This document shows, piece after piece, positions 34,317-45,589 of a stretch of DNA of 64,000 nt. The notes beneath the pieces are model-generated. The model did no database searches. It saw only the letters and a program-made list of their open reading frames with translations, and had not been told where the DNA came from. The position numbers were made by a program, and so were the translations under genes. Origin of the DNA: Ectobius pallidus (lineage: Eukaryota > Arthropoda > Insecta > Blattodea > Ectobiidae); the NCBI GenBank assembly GCA_964059195.1, contig CAXKWD010000005.1, forward strand, positions 96,671,882-96,735,881, read 5' to 3'. Each line of letters starts with the position of its first letter. Position 1 is the first letter of the stretch.

Positions 34317-34475
34317 TGCCGATTTCACAGAATGCACTAGCAAATAATGATGATTGTATATGCCGATTTCACAGAATGAACTAGCAAATAATGATGATTG
34401 TAATGCGATTCACAAATGCTTAAAATAAATGCCGATTTCACAGAATACACTAGCAAATAATGATGATTGTAATAT
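34317..34475. repeat. 44-bp unit in three near-tandem copies
   Basis: TGCCGATTTCACAGAATGCA followed by CTAGCAAATAATGATGATTG starts at 34317, 34361 and 34430. The upstream CACAAATGCTTAAAAT-type stretch is also repeated before copies 1 and 3, so a higher-order duplication happened. No spacers of CRISPR type. Confidence 0.9.
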
Positions 34476-34610
34476 GATTAACTGTAGTAATAAAAATAGC
34501 AGATTGACAGAATGGAGTACATTTCAAGACTTTAGCAAAAAACTAGAGTACAAAATTAGAACCCTGAAAAGAGTACATGTACTTTTGAATACGTCTGATA
34601 ACCTAGTCAC

Positions 34611-34900
34611 TCTCCCTCCCTCCCTCTTTCCCTCTCTCCCTCCCTCTTTCCCTCTCTCCCTCCCTCCCTCTTTCCCTCTCTCCCTCCCTCTTTCCCTCTC
34701 TCCCTCCCTCTCTCTCTCTCCCTCTCTCCCTCTTTTCCTCTTTTCCTCTTTTCCTCTCTCCCTCTTTCTCTATCTCTCTATCTCTCTATCTCCCTCTATC
34801 CCTCTCCCTTTCCCTCTCTCCCTCTCTCCCTCTCCCTTTCCCTTCCCCTCTCTCCCTCTCCCTCTCCCGCTCTTTCTCTCTCTGTCTCTCTCTTTCTCTC

Positions 34901-34956
<56 letters not shown>
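34611..34956. repeat. Polypyrimidine (CT/CCT) array, 346 bp
   Basis: Nearly uninterrupted C/T on the plus strand, made of CCCT, TTTCC, TCTC and related short units and ending in a pure (CT)n run. The 255-codon frame across it (Ser/Leu/Pro-rich) and the Arg/Glu frames on the other strand are repeat artefacts. Mirror-symmetric purine/pyrimidine tracts like this can form triplex DNA. Confidence 0.97.
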
Positions 34957-34959
<3 letters not shown>

Positions 34960-35430
34960 ATCTATACCCATTTACACACACCACACGCGCTTGATACTCG
35001 CACAAAGACAAGCTTCAGGAGTGAAACTTGCTTTGTTATAGCACCGCTGTTTGCCTCCATTGTTCCTTCACAATCATACCTACACTTCGAAGGAATCACG
35101 CCATTGTCTTGTCAGCGCACACTGTTCGCTACTTTCACAACGTTTATTAAAACTTTCATTCATTTCGAGCTTTTCCGTTCTTGCAGAGTTCCATGAGATA
35201 ACAGTGTTTAGCTACATTGTAAGATGAAACTAAAAAGTTTCTCTGGTGCATTGTTCCTTATCTTTAATATCGTGCTTAACAGTTATGAAGATTTCCTTCG
35301 TGATTTTCGATCATGCTTCAGTATTATTGTAGAGAGGACTGAGATTTAGTCGTTGTGTAACTAATCTTCAGGAATAATTTTTTACCTGATCCCATCTCAA
35401 ATCCATAGTAGTGATGATTTGGGTTAGGAT
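34957..35430. other. No feature recognised
   Basis: Ordinary AT-rich sequence between the pyrimidine array and the hAT element. Confidence 0.5.
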
Positions 35431-35438
35431 GTTATGAC

Positions 35439-36637
35439 TAGGGACCGGATTTTTAGGTTTTTAAAAACACTGTTTTAGGTTTTCCATTAGGTGAAATAGT
35501 TTTTTTAAGGTTTTTTGCCCAAAATATCGTTTTCAGGTAAAATAATTGGTTTAATGAAATTGAATGTGCTACATAGGATTCAATACATAATACTTGTAAA
35601 GTTTAACTTAAAATTTGAAGACTTAAAGATTTAAAAATTTAAAGACTTAAATTTGTGTAAACTTGCTTTAGGATAATATTATACAATTGAAGAAAGAAAA
35701 CATAAACAATGAAAAAAAGCAGTGAAAATAAGATTGGCTCACAATTCCTGGTTAGCCTACAGTATATCACTAAATATCTTTCAAGATTCTCAACTGTGAA
35801 GTTCTTCCTGTTATCTCTTAGTTAATAGTTAATGCTGTATCTAGACACTACCCATCTCAGGATTCGAATCCGATGCTTCTAATTTAGTGATTAAAATACT
35901 TTATGGTTGGATGGGGTTAATGTGAAACTGATTATTTTCCTTTCTTCGGTTGTTACGCATGCTAACCGCACAACAGATCAACTAGGGACGAAAACTTCCC
36001 CCTTTTCTAGAAAGGTAAATAATACTTACGTGTTTCTGGCAGGGTTGACAAAATATTACTTCGCAATCTCTAGTGAAATTCAGGTCGTCGCCAATCCATT
36101 GCCGTAATAAACTCGGTTTCATTTGTTTCGGCATAATTAACGCGTCTTCTTAAAACTCACAGTGTGACCACTAAGAATGAATAACAGGGCAGTAATAAAG
36201 GCAAACAAGGGCTTTAAAACACAGAAATCTATATCCTTGTTCATACACGGCAACAATGGTTGATCGTACGAATATTTTAAAAGGAATACGCCGGTACTCT
36301 TACACTTCCTCTCTAGATACTGTCTATCCTAGACGACAATGGATTGAAGGGAACGCTGGTGGTATTAATTTCAACCCGACAAAAATTATTGTCTCTCCGC
36401 AAAATATCGATTTCTCAACTGACACACAAAAAAGACAAAAAGTAGCCTAAATTATATATTTTAGGTTTTATATCCCGTTTAGGTGTATTTAAGTTTTTAT
36501 ACCCCATTTAGGTATTTTTAGGTGCCATAGAATCAATGTGGGTGAATCCTATAGACATGATTCGAAAAAGTATATGAGCGTTTTTTGTTTTGGAAGTAAG
36601 GAAAAAAATTGGTAAAAACCTAAGAATCCGGTCCCTA
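35439..36637. mobile_element. hAT non-autonomous element, family 1, copy 2
   Basis: Tips TAGGGACCGGATTTTTAGG and (right, reverse complement) TAGGGACCGGATTCTTAGG, with a perfect duplication GTTATGAC at 35431-35438 and 36638-36645. It is 1199 bp and collinear with copy 1 (22189-23343). Both contain AACCGCACAACAGATCAACT and a GTACGAATATTTTAAAAGGA block. No transposase domain is visible. Confidence 0.94.
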
Positions 36638-36645
36638 GTTATGAC

Positions 36646-37276
36646 CTAAAAAGTAGGAAATATGGCTGCAAATATGACCTTACTTGAGACACAAACAGAT
36701 AATACTGGTCTGTTTTTGTTCACCACTGAATATTTTTTAATGGAAGTTGTCAGCAGCGTGCTTAATACTACCGGCAAACAGTCCGAGTAATTAATAAGTT
36801 AAACACCTATTCTTCGTCTGCTAGACAAAACTATATCACATTAGCAGAAGTTTGTCAATAGTTAAAAGTAAAAGCCACCTATTGATCTAGATCTGTCCCT
36901 AAAGCTAAGTCCGCCTGCAATACAGTACAGTGTTTTTTCTTTCTGTGAGGGGAAGGGCATTCAGGGGTGGGAGTTGAATTCAGAGAGACAAGTCATGACA
37001 GCCGTAGCCGTACATCTTAGTCAGCACGATGTGACTTCCTTGAAGACTGCCGTACAAATAAAACATCACCTCTTCAAATTACAATATTTCGATATAAAAT
37101 TCGTCCTGACTACAGCGCATCTTTCTCAGCAGGTTCAGAAAGAAAATTTTGTTCTGTACATTATGAGTAAGCTGAAAAATGACAAAAGTGCGCATACGTC
37201 GCGCAGGGAAACTGAAAATGTCTGCATGCATCGTGGTAGTTGACAGTACATGAATTATTGTCTTTGGGAACAAACC
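36646..37276. other. No feature recognised
   Basis: A 90-codon plus-strand frame (36974-37243) begins MNSERQVMTAVAVHLSQ. It resembles no family I know and lacks supporting context, so it is not called as a gene. Confidence 0.4.
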
Positions 37277-37278
37277 TA

Positions 37279-37600
37279 CAGTAGAGTCCCGCTAATCCGG
37301 ACCCTTCTCGTTAATCCGGACGGGAATTATTTTGCATTTTAATCACAAAGATTTTGTTGTTAATCGTAATTCAGTTTATAGGTTAGAAACTTAGGTCTAC
37401 GTATATAGTAGTATTAAAACTAAAATTAAGTTGTAGGAAAAGTTATATCTACGAAAAAACATAGATTTTTTGGTTTAACCATCTAAAACTTGAATTACGC
37501 TACAATCCGTGCATTTAAAGGCAAATTCCGTTTAATCCGGACTTTCAGTGATCAGGACAGGGCCCGATCCCATCTAGTACGGATTAGTGGGGCTCTACTA
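37279..37600. mobile_element. pogo/Tigger-type MITE, 322 bp
   Basis: The left tip CAGTAGAGTCCCGCTAATCC and right tip (reverse complement TAGTAGAGCCCCACTAATCC) are inverted, with TA on both sides (37277-37278, 37601-37602). CAGTAGAGYCCC with AATCCGGAC motifs is characteristic of Tigger-like members of the Tc1/mariner superfamily. AATCCGGAC recurs internally (37311, 37532). No coding capacity. Confidence 0.85.
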
Positions 37601-37995
37601 TATTATTGTATGATCAGACTGCTAGTAGTAGGCCTATGCTTTGACCTCTGTGGTTTTCCTCTTCCTATAAACAAACTCATAGTATTGTAACAAAAACAAT
37701 AATGTGTAATAATGGTTTGAAGGGGCCTCCGTTTTTACCAGAGACCGTAGCATTACATAAACAGGAGAAAAGAAATATATAAACTTTAAAATGTCGACCT
37801 TTGAAGTTATGGAAAGTAAAAATTACAATGACTTCTATTATCCCCGTGTGTGCAGGTATAATAAAATATGATGTCCATGATAAAGGCTGCGTTAATAAAT
37901 CGCTTGGCTCAAGAGAAAAAACGCATAAATAATGTAAAATGATAAGCTGCACTTAATGAGGAATGAGGAGATACCAACTGGGTAGCCAGGTAACA

Positions 37996-38275
37996 TCTCT
38001 CTCTCTCTCTCTCTCTCTCTTCCTCTCTGTCTCTTCCTCTCTCTCTCTTCCTCTCCCTCTCTCTCTCTCTCTCTCTTCCTCTCCCTCTTCCTCTCCCTCT
38101 CCCTCTCCCCCTCTCTATCTCTCTCTTCCTCTCCCTCTCTCTCCCTCTTCCTCTTCCTCTTCCTCTCTCTCCCTCTCTCTTCCTCTTCCTCTTCCTCTTC
38201 CTCTTCCTCTTCCTCTCTCTCCTCTCCACGCCTCTCTTTCCCTTCCTCTCTCTTCCTCTCTCTCTCTCTCTCTCG
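37996..38275. repeat. Polypyrimidine (CT/CCTCTT) array, 280 bp
   Basis: Second C/T-only tract, rich in CTTCCT and CTCT units. The overlapping Arg/Glu-rich and Ser/Leu-rich frames (123-154 codons) are artefacts of the repeat. Confidence 0.97.
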
Positions 38276-39060
38276 CTCATTGCATCCTGTAATAATACAA
38301 ATTAAACCTTGAACGTCATTAGAATTCGGATTGTTTCGATAGATGTGTTTTAACAAGAGGTATGAGATTTTCGTAAATAGGCCTATTATAAGCCTAGAAA
38401 TAGCGACATGGCGGGGACTGGAATTTTCCCAGGGATGTTTTAGAGCTCAGTTTGTAATGGAATCCCACAGAAAATCTGATAATACTGTTCTCATTAGAGC
38501 ATTGATCCAATACGAGTACCTATACTGACAGAGAACTCTGATCATAGCGGAATTTATTATACGGGGAAAATAGTGATTCTCCAAAAACATCACAACAAAT
38601 CTCTTCATAGTTATGTTGTAACTTAATGTTAGACTTTCTCTTTGTAACACAGGATATTTGAGATGAAGTTTAAAATAACTTCACATTCTCTCGAAGATTC
38701 AACGATGTGTAGTAGCCCTAAGAAATATAATGTAGTACGAGATAACATATTGTGCGCAACTACTATGAAAGTGCCTTTACAACTACTGTCAGAATTACTC
38801 CACTTGACTCAGCTGTGAACACTCACTCGTATAGTATGCTGGAAAGCCACATTAATAAAAAACCGGGCGGCAGTCCGCCATAAATATCTTGAACTGGACG
38901 GTGCCTAGGACAATTTTTTTTACCAATATTTTGGGTCTCCAATTTGTTTCGTGGACGTTGAACGTGATTAGCCAATAGAATTTCGTTCGCAACCAATCCT
39001 GAGGTACCCCTTACTTTTTGCCACTTTAGCTTTGACTCCACGCGGAACGTGAGTTTGATT
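38276..39060. other. No feature recognised
   Basis: Unassigned sequence. The 72-codon minus frame at 38823-39041 has no recognisable motif. Confidence 0.45.
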
Positions 39061-39068
39061 CCCTAGTA

Positions 39069-39247
39069 CATGGGTGCGCAACTGGTGCACATCGTGTCAC
39101 TCTGCGGTAGGGGAATTTCTCCCACTACAGCCGCCCTAGACGTCAGCATAAAGCACTTTCGACGTGACACTGAACATGAAGAACAGGTTTCTTACGTCAC
39201 AGCAAAGGATGGGGACTAAAACGTTTCCCCTCAGTTGCTCACCTATG
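39069..39247. mobile_element. hAT MITE, 179 bp, 8-bp TSD
   Basis: Inverted tips CATGGGTGCGCAACTG and (right, reverse complement) CATAGGTGAGCAACTG, flanked by a perfect CCCTAGTA repeat (39061-39068, 39248-39255). Its interior is GC-richer than its surroundings. Non-coding. Confidence 0.88.
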
Positions 39248-39513
39248 CCCTAGTAGCACGGCTTTCTCGTTCAACTCCATTAAAGGTCAGACAGTGAATT
39301 AATCCTTAAAGGATGCCAGTGGTTAACGTGGGTTTAGAAAGCGCTAAACACTAGGCCTAATCTATCACCTTCATTACTAGTTGCGTAAATAGTGGTTGAG
39401 TTATCACTGTCATTTCTGTAGGCATGTCGGCAGAATGTTTTGATCCCGAAAACTTAATGTTTCATCAGAAACATGTGGTGCTATCTATTTGTATGACATA
39501 TAAAATTCAAAGT

Positions 39514-39556
39514 ATGTGTGTGTGTGTGTATGTGTGTGTGTGTGTGTGTGTGTATG
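39514..39556. repeat. (TG)n microsatellite
   Basis: About 20 TG units interrupted by TA. It sits at the start of a decayed dispersed repeat (CACGAAATTTTGCACACTTTA block) that reaches to about 41.7 kb. Confidence 0.95.
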
Positions 39557-41269
39557 TAGGCTATGTATGTATGTTCCTTATACGAATCCACATGCTTTTA
39601 CCAATTTGCACGAAATTTTGCACACTTTAACCCGGGAAGTAACGCGGTTAACATCAAAATTCAAACAAACCATTCCTTCCTTTGAAAAATTATATAATTT
39701 CTGAAAATATTACACAGAATTCGCCAAATTCAATTCAGTTCTCATGACAACAGTAATGTCTGCAGTATTCACAGGTGACTTTGGAAGTGCATGATAGGCC
39801 TACTGGGCTTGGATAAAGTAGAGAAGCTATCGATATTATTAATTGCTGTAAATAAATAATGAAGAATGAAATCCATGAAAATTATGCACAGTGTGTGACA
39901 CAACCTGGACATGGAGAACATCATTTTCTCACTTCATATTTTGATATAGAAAAAGAGGTCGTATTGCAGGGACAGCTTAATCCAGGTCTCTCTGCTTGAG
40001 TGTGTGCCAACGAGTACGCTACAGTATATCAGAAGTCTGTAAAAATATATTATCCACTGATACGTTATTCACATCTGTAGGCTTTGTATTAGTATAGGCC
40101 CTAAGCATGTAAAAGGAGATAAAATAGGATGGAACTTTTTAGTCCTATATGTACAGAAATTATGTCCCAGGTTTTTGGGAAGGAAAATGTGAAAGCTACA
40201 TTGAATTTCTTTTTGATTTCAGCCCCGAAACTGTTGTAGCCTACGGTAGCATGACAGTGAGAAATAAAGTATTCCATAAAATACGGTATAATTTTATGTT
40301 ACCAGAATTTCTGTTTCTTCTCATTTCAACCCCTTCCAGGCCATGGTGTGTAGAAGCAATAGGGTGAAAAGTTTGTCCTCTGTCAGCCATAAAAGGCTAT
40401 ATCTTGTGTTTTCTGAGGGAATAGTTTGAGTGTTATATGTCGTTCTTCCTCATTTCAAATTCTACATACCTATATAAGGACCTAGTTTGAAAATCGAAAG
40501 TACTTCATAAGTTAATTTCGAATTACAAAATACTAAACCCGGGTGACCTTTCAAACTAATATTAAGGAAGAGTTGTGTTTATGTTTGTCTTTTATTGAAA
40601 TCTACAGTTTTATTCAGATCTCATGAAATTTTACACACTGAGAATTGAAAACACGAGGAAAAACAATGTTGACATTTCATTTAAAAAAAAATATTAATGT
40701 GCCCTTATTAAAGACTCTTCATATTACGTAACATAATGTATAGGCTGAAGCCCTATGTGATTGCTATGCGTGGACAAATGACAGTACTAGACAACCGCCA
40801 TTGTTCGAGATAAATATCAGAGTAGGTTATGTTTGATTGTTTAGGAAATGGATATCAGCTGAAATTAGTTTCCTTTTTTTCTCTGATATTCAAGAATTGT
40901 TTAATCTACAATTTTATTCCGATCCTGATTTCATTGCGATTTATCAGATATTTGTGTATGTCAGTTATGTAATTTGTATTAAACATTAAGGTAAAAATAC
41001 TTCTAAATCTGAATATATCGATTGTTTAGTGCACGCATGTGTTAAGTTCAGTTTTTGGGATTAAATGTATTAAGTGCACATTTGGAAGCTTCTGAGGCAT
41101 GTCTTCACTCTACACAAATGTGATAAATAAATTTTTTTTAAAGCAGAATCTTATACTCTCTGCAGGGGCAAATTGTGGTAAGTATTTTTCCTACGTGCAC
41201 ATTCGTGATAATTAAGTTTACTAATAACTGTACAATTGTACGTAACACATAAGTGCACTAAGCCATCGA
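39557..41269. repeat. Decayed dispersed repeat with internal similarity
   Basis: Two sub-blocks recur: CTACAGTTTTATTC..ATGAAATTTTACACACT (about 40600, and again near 41497) and CTATATAAGG.CCTAGTTTGAA..CGAAAGTA (about 40470, and again near 41645). The arrangement suggests a degenerate tandem or multi-copy element. No coding frame. Confidence 0.5.
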
Positions 41270-41470
41270 TATTAGGATTTTTCAATTAGCCTAATCATTC
41301 TGATGATACCATGACCCTGGGTCAACTCAGCCTATAACAGAAACGAATACCCAAAACAAACCTGTGGGTAAAGGCAGTGGTGCGTTAAGGCTAACCTTAC
41401 ACCCTTCACGCCCAAATGTCTCAAAATCTGGGATCCTCAACCTCCATGAACCATAAGGGCTTCCTTGGCC
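41270..41470 (+). mobile_element. SINE family B, 5'-truncated copy
   Basis: Matches the family B body from TTTTTCAATTAGCCTAATC through GGTCAACTCAGCCTATAACA, GTGCGTTAAGGCTAACC and ATCCTCAACCTCCATGAACC. The tRNA-like head is missing. Confidence 0.75.
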
Positions 41471-41754
41471 CGTATGAGGATCACTTCACTTTTTTACAGT
41501 TTTATTCCGAACTTGATGAAATTTTTCACACTTAGCCTGCGGGCACTTTTCCTCTTTATCGCCGTTCACAAAGCTTCTTCTTTTTCAAGAATTATTTAAA
41601 TGCCACCGAAGAAAATTAATAATTGGTCATATAAACCCTGCAGCTATATAAGGGCTTAGAGTTTGAACATCGGAAGTATCGGCACTCCCATAAGTTGACT
41701 TTGAAGAACAAGCTTCTTCTTCTTCTTCTTCAAAGCAAGGATTAGGCCATATGC

Positions 41755-42250
41755 CTGTTCCGGCTTCACAGTGTGCCTGTCCAACGTTTCTTAGGTCTTC
41801 CCGGATGTTTTCTCCCTTTAGGTTTGTACGTAATACATAATTCTTTTTGGGATCCTTTCTAGTGTCATTCTATTAACATGTTCTGCCCATTGATTCCTAT
41901 AATTTGCAATTTTTCTTTCTAGGGAAAATATTTTCAGTTCTTCTCTTATTTGATCATTCCTTATTTTATCTGATAAATTGCATCCTTTAACTGACCTTAA
42001 AAACTTCATTTTAGAAGCCTGTAATGTTTTGCTGTCGGCTGCAGTCGTCGTCCATGTTTCTGATCCAAATAGCACAGATGGTAGCCTACGGCCATTACTT
42101 TATAGAATTTAATTTGTGTTTCTTTTCTTGCCTTCCTTTTCAGATGTCTACTTATTATGCCGCACATATGCTGAAACATAGGGAGTTTATTACAATCACT
42201 TTCATTCAAAGAAATATACTGGATGGAGAACAAGCAAAATACAAAACCCG
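41755..42250 (-). mobile_element. LINE reverse transcriptase C-terminal fragment (minus)
   Basis: On the minus strand two overlapping frames give YKVMAVGYHLCYLDQKHG-type sequence (42233-42006) and then FGSETWTTTAADSKTLQASK, MKFLRSVKGCNLSDKIRN and WAEHVNRMTLERIPKRIM (42075-41830). These are post-catalytic segments of insect non-LTR reverse transcriptases, in a family distinct from the 20.6-kb and 45-kb copies. A frameshift separates the two. hAT copy B inserted just right of it. Confidence 0.82.
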
Positions 42251-42285
42251 AGTGATGCCGGGTCGTTTAAGCTAGTAATCTATAA

Positions 42286-43419
42286 CAGGGGAAGACAGAA
42301 GGTTGCTCTGTGACGTCACTGCTTCCTGCTCTGACTGCACGCGTTATATCTCTGCGAGGAGCATGTGAAATGTAGGCATCAGTGAACAGGGGGAAGAGAG
42401 GGGCATTAGTATTGCGGGCAGCGGGAATTTAGGGGGTTAGAACTTACGTAATACGTGTTTCCGAGTTAATGAAACATCAACCGATTTTTTTGATAGTTTA
42501 TCGGTTAATTACAGCGCAGCAGTTTAACATATTATAAATAATTCTATTTTTCTATTCTGTGAGAACAATTGCCTTTCCACAAAATCTATGCTCTTTGACA
42601 AAAATAGACAATAGGCTACTATCATTTGAATTAACATAATTCACTACAGTAAAAATGATAAAAAAATGATAAAAAAATTAACTGAATTAATTACCATACA
42701 AGCTCGTCTGCACCTTAGATGATACAAGATTACAGTAACAATTTTCTGACTTTCCTGTCTCTTTTTCTTTAACAAGTTTATCAATGTTGGGACGTAATGT
42801 TTGAGCAATATTTAATCGAAGACTACATTTAGGTTGTGATTTAACAATGTACTTCTTGATTTGAGCTTTGCACATTTCATTAGTGAAAAAAATTGTTCGG
42901 CCACATATGTCGATCCAAAATAACATAATATTCGTGCGGCAAGTCTCGGGAATCTGGTTTCAGAGAAATTTCTGTAAAAGTTACCCAAGACCACTTTACG
43001 TTCGTATTTGTCCTTTAACAGATCGTCGCATTGTAAGTTTAGCAGTTCCAACTGATACCGGCAAGGAACGTCTTTGACATTAACTGAATATGGGGTAGCA
43101 AAAAGTTTAAACATTGGAGAAAGGTTTTCCACATCCTGAAACCTCGATTCGAACTGAAGAATGTTTTGCAGAACTAACACATGTTCTGCAGAGAGAACAC
43201 TATCAGGATCGCGTACTTGCAATAACTTTGAAAAATGCTCCGTATTTCCAACCAGAAGTTGTTCTACCCACAGAGCTAAAGTGAATTGGTCCTCTAGTAC
43301 CTAGCTCTAGCGTACTCTAAACACCCCTACTACCGTGCGCTCTTGCTGACGTCACACACAAGGGATCCGCATGCTCTTGCTCCACAAACGTCATCACAAG
43401 ACGTAGTTGACTTCCCCTG
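42286..43419 (-). mobile_element. hAT element, family 2, copy B
   Basis: Inverted tips CAGGGGAAGACAG / CAGGGGAAGTCAAC and a perfect 8-bp duplication ATCTATAA (42278-42285, 43420-43427). At 1134 bp it lacks the MITE of copy A (23931-25299) and so shows the empty site. GTTGCTCTGTGACGTCACTG near the left end and GACGTCACACACA near the right are partly inverted subterminal motifs. Confidence 0.95.
42687..43222 (-). pseudogene. hAT transposase C-terminal half, copy B
   Basis: The minus-strand frame 43222-42812 (136 codons) runs from DPDSVLSAEHVLVLQNIL to LAARILCYFGSTYVAEQFFS and LMKCAKLKSRSTLLNHNLN. A downstream frame (42926-42687) adds LNIAQTLRPNIDKLVKEKE. GSTYVAEQFFSLMK is the segment with the catalytic Glu and the start of the hAT dimerisation domain, in the style of GTF2IRD2/ZBED-like transposases. 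The first half (zinc finger, first two catalytic Asp) is absent, so the product cannot be active. Confidence 0.85.
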
Positions 43420-43427
43420 ATCTATAA

Positions 43428-44212
43428 CTTGAGTTACGGGTGAGGTATGTTTGGTTGTAATCCTGGTAAAATGAAACAACTGCACGCAAAATTGGTTCGC
43501 TTAATGTAATTTATGACTGAGAGGTATAAAGTTAATAGTCTGTTATAAAGACGTTTATGGCAGGTAGACGGCAATATTTAATACACCTCTCTCGTACCTT
43601 TAATCGTTCGAGCTGGTAGTAAAAGAATCCATTCTATGCACAAGGGAGACTTTAATATGAATGAATATAAAGAAATTGCTACTTTGCAAACAACATTATT
43701 TTCATGGTTTTCTATTCTCATAGCAAGCCTTTCGATCCAACCAGACGAGTTTGATTACTAGCAATATTTAAAGGCTGCTTGGTAGATTCCTTGTACAGCT
43801 GGACAAAGAAAAATACTGGTGAAAGACTTCATTTTGAAGATAAAGCGTACAGAATCAATGAACTTACTAATTTATTCTAATAGATGTTAGAGGTGTCGAA
43901 TTGTTAATTTAATTTTTGGCAAGTAAACTTTCTTTATGTTTGTGCTCTGTTATTTGTGATTCCAAACATTACAGTTGAAGAGAAAGTGGTTTTCATATTG
44001 TACCAATTGTTAAGTACTCTTACAGAAAATATCTTCTGCTGTTCGCAAACATGACCCTTTATGGTAAAAAGACTTAGCGGTCAGCGCTAAAATAATGCTG
44101 TAGTTATGCACGAAGATCGACACTCCATAGTTTCTTCATTTCTTAAAATGAATTTTCAGCATTACAAAATAGGATATTAATAGGATATTAGGACTTAAGG
44201 TGTTATATTATT
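43428..44212. other. No feature recognised
   Basis: AT-rich DNA with no recognised repeat or frame. Confidence 0.5.
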
Positions 44213-44376
44213 AAGTGCCAGAATGGTACTTTCTAAAAGATTGTACGGTGAATGTGAAAAACATATGTCCGTCTGTCCATTTGTCTGTACGCGCAATAAC
44301 TCTTATACACTTTATCAGAATTTTATGAAACATAGTATACGCACTTGACAGTATATGGAATGTTTTCGAAGCTGAT
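44213..44376 (+). repeat. Unassigned dispersed family, copy 3 (partial)
   Basis: AAGTGCCAGAATGGTAC followed by GTCCGTCTGTCC and a unit start (CGCGCAATAACTC..TACACTTTATCAGAATTTTATGAAAC). It is cut short by the TACAGG MITE at 44377. Confidence 0.75.
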
Positions 44377-44550
44377 TGTACAGGAAGGGGGGGGGGAAGC
44401 GGACCGACTGAAATATTATCAAAGTTGCCGATATGAGCCACTGCGCATGCCTAGCGGCATTCTCAGGATAGCAGGGAATGTACTGAAATTTGTTCTAGAT
44501 AATATAGACAATCAATTGAGAAGTAATTTCACGTAATTTGAATTACTTTA
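44377..44550. mobile_element. TACAGG MITE, truncated copy 3 (inverse orientation)
   Basis: TGTACAGG and a poly-G run lead into CGGACCGACT, then GCCACTGCGCATGCCTAGCG, the reverse complement of the shared block in copies 1 and 2. Similarity stops near 44550, so the other terminus is lost. Confidence 0.7.
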
Positions 44551-44574
44551 TTGGTGAAGAGTAGGCCTATAGGT

Positions 44575-45480
44575 TATGAAGCACGTCGATATTCAGTTTT
44601 CTCCAGTCTCCATTCTCATCTCTCTTAGGTTCGAATATTTTTCTAAGCACCCTGTTATTGAACACTCTCAGATTATGGATAAATGTCTTATAAATTGTTA
44701 TCTTTGGATTTCTGGACAGAAGACGAGAAAGTAGAAGTTTCTTAATTGCATAAAATCAAGCATTTCCTGATTTCAGTCGACACTTAACTTATTTGTAACT
44801 GTAATTATTACTCCCAGATATTTAAATTTCTCCATTTGTTTGATTAATTTACCGGTTATTCTAATTATTTTTGGTGCATTATTTTGACCATGATCATATA
44901 TATATATATATTTTTTACAATAGTTTCCAATCCGACGTACTTGCATGCATCGACAGATTTTCTGCATTTCTCCCGATTGGGTTTATGTCATCGCCCAATA
45001 GACAAACATCATCTGCATAAGCTAAAGTCAGCCATTTAATTCTAGGTATACCTTGTTTTCCTGATTTTTGCTAATGGAATATTCCAGAACGAAATTAAAA
45101 AGTGGCCTGAAGGCGACAGTGCACCTCCTTGCTTCAAGCTACTTTTAATCGCAAACTTATTTTGATATAAGTTTCCCTACATTGACTCTACTATAGGTTT
45201 CGATTTCATTTAGACACATTTCGATGAGCCTAACTAACTTCTTTGGTATCCCGATCTCATTTAGGAATTAGGATATTGTATAATTTGTTTCGTCTAGCTG
45301 AATCATATGCTTTTTTAAAATCTATTTATAGCTGAGGAACAGATTTCTTATATTCCCACGTTTTCTCCTAGATTTGGCGTATACAAAATAATTGAAATTA
45401 CTTAAATGATAGAGCATACTTATTTGGTCCTGGAGCATATTTTACAATTTCAGAGCATTTTTGGATGCATATTTCGTCTT
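44575..45480 (-). mobile_element. LINE with RT core remnant, YADD motif (minus)
   Basis: The minus strand, read from about 45290, gives NEIGIPKKLVRLIEMCLNE, then AYADDVCLLGDDINPI, KYLGVIITV-type sequence and, at about 44690-44590, VLRKIFEPKRDENGDWRKLN. YADD (45008-45019) is the catalytic motif of reverse transcriptases. Many stops and shifts break it. The last block is nearly the same as the LINE end at 33905, so both belong to one family. A short AT run at 44899-44913 interrupts it. Confidence 0.85.
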
Positions 45481-45589
45481 GTGATGTAGAATTAATTTCT
45501 GGGCCTTAATTATTATTGGTATGGATCTCAGGTAATGTTCATTTTTGTGGTGGAGATTGTAGGAGAAAATATGCAAGTTTATCGAAAGA

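Noticed and set aside
34317..34475. Possible CRISPR-like array
   Set aside because: The 44-bp units are adjacent or separated by a duplicated flank, not by unique equal-length spacers; the DNA is eukaryotic in character.
34429..35196. 255-codon plus-strand ORF, the longest in the window
   Set aside because: Most of it is the C/T microsatellite translated as Ser/Leu/Pro runs; the flanks show no domain.
37892..38356. 154-codon Arg/Glu-rich ORF (minus) and overlapping frames
   Set aside because: Translation of a (GA)n-type tract, open in several frames at once.
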